From Paenibacillus sp. FSL R5-0345 (GTDB taxonomy: Bacteria; Bacillota; Bacilli; Paenibacillales; Paenibacillaceae): a stretch of 64,000 nt of DNA. The notes under the pieces were generated by a model, which did not search any database, was not told the DNA's origin, and saw only the letters and a program-made list of their open reading frames with translations. The stretch's first letter is position 1. Every line of letters begins with the position of its first letter. The translations under genes and the position numbers were made by a program. Shown piece after piece: positions 61,277 to 64,000 of the stretch. Where the stretch lies: the NCBI RefSeq assembly GCF_000758585.1, contig NZ_CP009281.1, positions 4,588,001-4,652,000 on the forward strand, written 5' to 3'.

Positions 61277-61292
61277 GAATAGACACATAAAG

Positions 61293-61334
61293 AAACACCC
61301 CACTATTTAGGCATCGCCTAAAGTGGGGTGTTTT
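61293..61334. terminator. Terminator after the second siderophore receptor
   Basis: AAACACCCCACT ... AGTGGGGTGTTTT with an inner TTTAGGC/GCCTAAA stem; A/T tails on both strands. Confidence 0.88.
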
Positions 61335-61366
61335 GATTATCATAAGAAGTTTCTGTTAAATTTATA

Positions 61367-61588
61367 TCATCTAGTATATCCATTATACTCATCAGTGTTA
61401 TTTAATTTTTTGTACATATACTCATCATTTTTAAGCTTATAGAGCTGCCCCATCCCCGCAAATACGAAAAACAGCACCAAAATTAATCCATACGCATAGG
61501 TGAATTCACCAATATAAAAGCAAGTGACTATCGCAACAAGGGTCAAAATCATTAATGCGACTGCAATTCTGGAAAAAATCTTTTTCAA
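61367..61588 (-). CDS. Small two-helix membrane protein
   Basis: 73 residues: a positive N terminus (K-K-I-F-S-R), two hydrophobic helices (about 7-25 and 31-46) and a polar Tyr/Asn-rich tail. Not recognised. TTG start with AGGGGGA seven bases upstream. It lies about 35 bases behind the BceB-like permease gene and may belong to the same transcript. Confidence 0.6.
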   Translation of the reverse strand: MKKIFSRIAVALMILTLVAIVTCFYIGEFTYAYGLILVLFFVFAGMGQLYKLKNDEYMYKKLNNTDEYNGYTR

Positions 61589-61624
61589 ATGGAATCCCCC
61601 TATAGTTTTGTATGTTATACACTA

Positions 61625-63613
61625 TCATATTTCAAGGTAAATGGGTGTCGAATCTTGTTCTGTTAAGGGAACTTCGAGTAGTTGGAGATGATCCAGCATC
61701 TTGCGAGTATATATTTTGGTATATAGATAATAAAAGAGGACTTGAAATAAAAGATAAGCCCCACCTACTAACAAACAAAACCAAAATGGTGCCAGAGCTA
61801 CGGACATTTCGAATCTTGAAGAACTAACAACATACACAGTAGCTAACGCAATACCTAGTACATACGGGAGAAAAAACAACACTTTTAAGGGGCCGCCAAT
61901 CATTTGAGCCACATCTTTAGAAGTGATTCCAATCTTATTCAGCTTCCTGAATTTGATCCTCTCTCGCTCTAAATCTGTCTGGATACTGAAATGAAGCACT
62001 ATACCAGAAGCCCCAAAGAATATTAGACCAACGAATGTAATGACGAAGATTCCAAATTGCCCGGACTCCTTCAACTGAAAATACTCACTTATTCTAGACT
62101 TCGTAGAAAATACGAGCGCCTCTTGCCGATCATTTCCATACCAGGATTTCGTATGGTCCTTATTATATTTGGCTAAAGCCGCATTTAGCTCAGCATCTAT
62201 ACCTGAAGTCTTTTTCCAATCCTTGAAACTTAGGAGTTGAAGACTCCCGATCGCATCCATATTCTCCGCTTTCAACGCTTTATAATCAACTTCGTTTACT
62301 ATGACATGAAGACCATTCATGAGATTCGGCACAGGATTAAATATCATTTTTAATACGAGACCTTGTGAATGTAACGTATGGTTCCCGGTAGGAAGCTTCA
62401 TATCGAAGGTCGGCATTTCCGGTCTTTGGTTCTTCCATTCTTCGCCTGGAGCAACTAAGGCAAGATTAAGAAAGTGACCATTCTCCACATGATAATCACT
62501 GCCGATTAAAGTGTTGATGTTCTGGTCCAAAAACACTTTGAAATAGAACAAGTCAATATACTGCAGCTCTTGGTGTGACAGCAGCGGTGTAGCACCATGA
62601 TCCGTGATTTCGTTGAGTGTCTCTGGTGGAATACTATTTTTTCCAAATCCTTCTGCATAGGCAATATCATAAGGGTTGTTTTTCACAGAAATATTCTCAG
62701 CATCCCAGGTGATATAAAAGATAATACCGCTTAAGAAAATCGTGATGAAAACGAGGAAGGTGATGAGTGAAAGCACTATTTTGGAGCGCCCAAGGGTATA
62801 ATTCAAATTGGAGCTAAACATCAAATGCTTATGGTAAGCTTTCGCTGATCTCGAAAAGATGAGTTTCATCCAGTCGCCAAGTCCTGACAGCAGCAAGTAG
62901 ACACCCACCATACTTACTCCAAGGTTGGTTAACATCCTACGGGCATCATCAGGGTTGTACTGAGTGATCATATCAAAAACAGTGATCCCCAACAGTAAAC
63001 CTCCGATGACTGTGGTGATTTTACCATGTAGAAGGCTACGTTCTGCGGTCCTGGATTCTTTTAGAAGGCGTAGAATGTTGTATCTCAATGTTAATATTAA
63101 ATGGATTCCAATTACAACTATGTAAATCATCCCGAAGAATTTGATGGTATACAGATAACTATCCAGCGTTAGTGAAAACGCACTATCCCCTATATTAACA
63201 AACAACGAGATAATGAAGAAGAAAAGACCGGAGAAGACCGTCCCTGCACCTAAACCCGTAAGAATCGAAGCTAATGCAATCATGCTATTTTCAAAAAATA
63301 TGATTTTCCGGATATTGTGGCTCGTCATTCCTAGAACCATTAACAGCCCAAAGTCGCTTTTTCTAAATTTCAAAAAGGCCATTTGGGCATATACAATAAA
63401 AAGAACAGCAAAGACTCTCATAACCAAGAAAGGAGCATATAAATTACCGGACACCATCCCATTCACTTGATAGGGATCATTAAAATCAGGGTTCGTATAC
63501 AGGGAGTAAAAGGCGAAAAAGACCATGATCGTAAAGCTGCTGCATAGGAAAAATAACAAATACCTTCTAAGGTTGGCCTTGAAAATCTGAAAAGCCATTC
63601 TCCTAAAGGTCAT
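61625..63613 (-). CDS. BceB-type FtsX-domain ABC permease
   Basis: 662 residues with about ten helices and a large external domain (about 310-520) between the seventh and eighth, the layout of BceB/YxdM/VraG permeases that detect and remove cell-wall-active peptides such as bacitracin. Two FtsX-like blocks, the first with F-R-K-S-D-F-G-L-L-M-V-L-G-M and the second with E-R-I-K-F-R-K-L-N-K-I-G. The ATG at 63613 has GGAGGGGGG just upstream and overlaps the ATPase gene by 11 bases. The usual BceRS two-component genes are not in the window. Confidence 0.9.
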   Translation of the reverse strand: MTFRRMAFQIFKANLRRYLLFFLCSSFTIMVFFAFYSLYTNPDFNDPYQVNGMVSGNLYAPFLVMRVFAVLFIVYAQMAFLKFRKSDFGLLMVLGMTSHNIRKIIFFENSMIALASILTGLGAGTVFSGLFFFIISLFVNIGDSAFSLTLDSYLYTIKFFGMIYIVVIGIHLILTLRYNILRLLKESRTAERSLLHGKITTVIGGLLLGITVFDMITQYNPDDARRMLTNLGVSMVGVYLLLSGLGDWMKLIFSRSAKAYHKHLMFSSNLNYTLGRSKIVLSLITFLVFITIFLSGIIFYITWDAENISVKNNPYDIAYAEGFGKNSIPPETLNEITDHGATPLLSHQELQYIDLFYFKVFLDQNINTLIGSDYHVENGHFLNLALVAPGEEWKNQRPEMPTFDMKLPTGNHTLHSQGLVLKMIFNPVPNLMNGLHVIVNEVDYKALKAENMDAIGSLQLLSFKDWKKTSGIDAELNAALAKYNKDHTKSWYGNDRQEALVFSTKSRISEYFQLKESGQFGIFVITFVGLIFFGASGIVLHFSIQTDLERERIKFRKLNKIGITSKDVAQMIGGPLKVLFFLPYVLGIALATVYVVSSSRFEMSVALAPFWFCLLVGGAYLLFQVLFYYLYTKIYTRKMLDHLQLLEVPLTEQDSTPIYLEI

Positions 63614-64000
63614 CTTCCCCCCCTCCAATGCAGACCAGACTCTCCAGAATCCTATCGAAAAAAGCTCTCCGCTCTTTATCTCCTCTAGTAATCTCTAATA
63701 GAGTCTTCCCATCCTTGATAAAAAGCACGCGATTACAATAGCTGGCCGCAAAAGGATCATGCGTGACCATCACAATCGTCGCTCCTTTCATAGCATTCAG
63801 CTTGGCGAAGGTCTTCATCACTATACTTGAGGATTTGGAATCCAAATTCCCCGTTGGCTCGTCCGCAAAAATCACCTCCGGATCATTAATAATCGCTCTG
63901 CTAATCGCCGCTCGCTGCTGCTGTCCTCCTGAAACCATATACGGATATTTATCCTTCACCTCGCCCAGATCAAAGAGTACTATCGCCTCATCTGTCTTGG
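63603..64000 (-). CDS. BceA-type ABC transporter ATPase (partial, cut by window end)
   Basis: C-terminal 131 residues of an ABC ATPase; the gene continues past the window. Seen are the signature V-S-G-G-Q-Q-Q-R, Walker B V-I-F-A-D-E-P-T-G-N-L-D and the H-loop V-T-H-D. The E-P-T-G-N-L-D form is typical of the LolD/MacB/BceA group. The last 30 residues (from R-G-D-K-E-R-R) form an added tail after the ATPase core. Partner of the downstream permease. Confidence 0.92.
   Translation of the reverse strand, partial: KTDEAIVLFDLGEVKDKYPYMVSGGQQQRAAISRAIINDPEVIFADEPTGNLDSKSSSIVMKTFAKLNAMKGATIVMVTHDPFAASYCNRVLFIKDGKTLLEITRGDKERRAFFDRILESLVCIGGGEDDL

Overview
The window looks like chromosome of a spore-forming member of the Bacilli, most likely a Paenibacillus. 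The evidence is the set of sporulation genes (dacB-spmA-spmB, ytfI-ytfJ, spoVAA-spoVAB-spoVAF), the gene order resE-D-C-B-A / rluB / spmB-spmA-dacB / scpB-scpA / ribH-BA-E-D / ppiB / lysA / spoVA, which follows the Bacillus subtilis order with local changes, and several habits common in Paenibacillus: YesM/YesN-type two-component systems beside LplABC-type sugar transporters, copper-amine-oxidase-like stalk domains, and Btr-type AraC regulators. No tRNA or rRNA was seen.

Layout. 0-2.4 kb: a CMD-family protein, then (minus strand) glpK and a small protein resembling the RNA polymerase alpha-CTD. 2.4-8.1 kb: cytochrome c maturation and its redox regulators (resABCDE). 8.2-15 kb: rluB, a shrunken amidase-fold protein, spmA/spmB/dacB behind a sigma-E-like promoter, ytfI/ytfJ behind a sigma-F/G-like promoter, and the scpAB segregation genes. 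15-19.1 kb: riboflavin operon under an FMN riboswitch. 19.3-25.9 kb: mscL and an accessory block inserted into the conserved synteny: an acyltransferase-3 protein, a VanRS-like two-component system, an MBOAT acyltransferase and an SGNH-like protein fused to a stalk domain. This block is a plausible envelope-polymer acylation system. 26-27.2 kb: an intact IS3-family element that landed exactly in the 4-nt loop of the terminator that follows this block.

27.6-34.1 kb: a YwaF-like membrane protein, ppiB, lysA and a short spoVA cluster whose SpoVAF carries a long acidic extension made of 78-bp tandem repeats. 34.1-42.5 kb: a GH53 galactanase without signal peptide, two ABC permeases, a lipoprotein sugar receptor and a YesNM two-component pair. 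42.7-44 kb: an EamA/DMT transporter controlled by a second FMN riboswitch plus terminator, so a candidate flavin transporter.

44-51.5 kb: a membrane-anchored PstS-like protein, a cell-wall amidase, then a minus-strand run of VOC protein, carboxylesterase, AI-2E-family protein, GNAT and a 2Fe-2S ferredoxin-like protein. 51.6-61.3 kb: an iron/siderophore locus with four Fur boxes: Btr-like regulator, two siderophore-binding lipoproteins, two FecCD permeases, a ferredoxin-NADP reductase, an ABC exporter and a decayed remnant; no FecCD-partner ATPase is present. 61.4-64 kb: a small membrane protein and a BceAB-type ABC transporter cut by the window end.

Two themes tie the window together. FMN riboswitches control both synthesis (ribDEBAH) and a probable transporter. 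Fur boxes mark the promoters of the iron locus, where uptake, reduction and perhaps siderophore export sit side by side.
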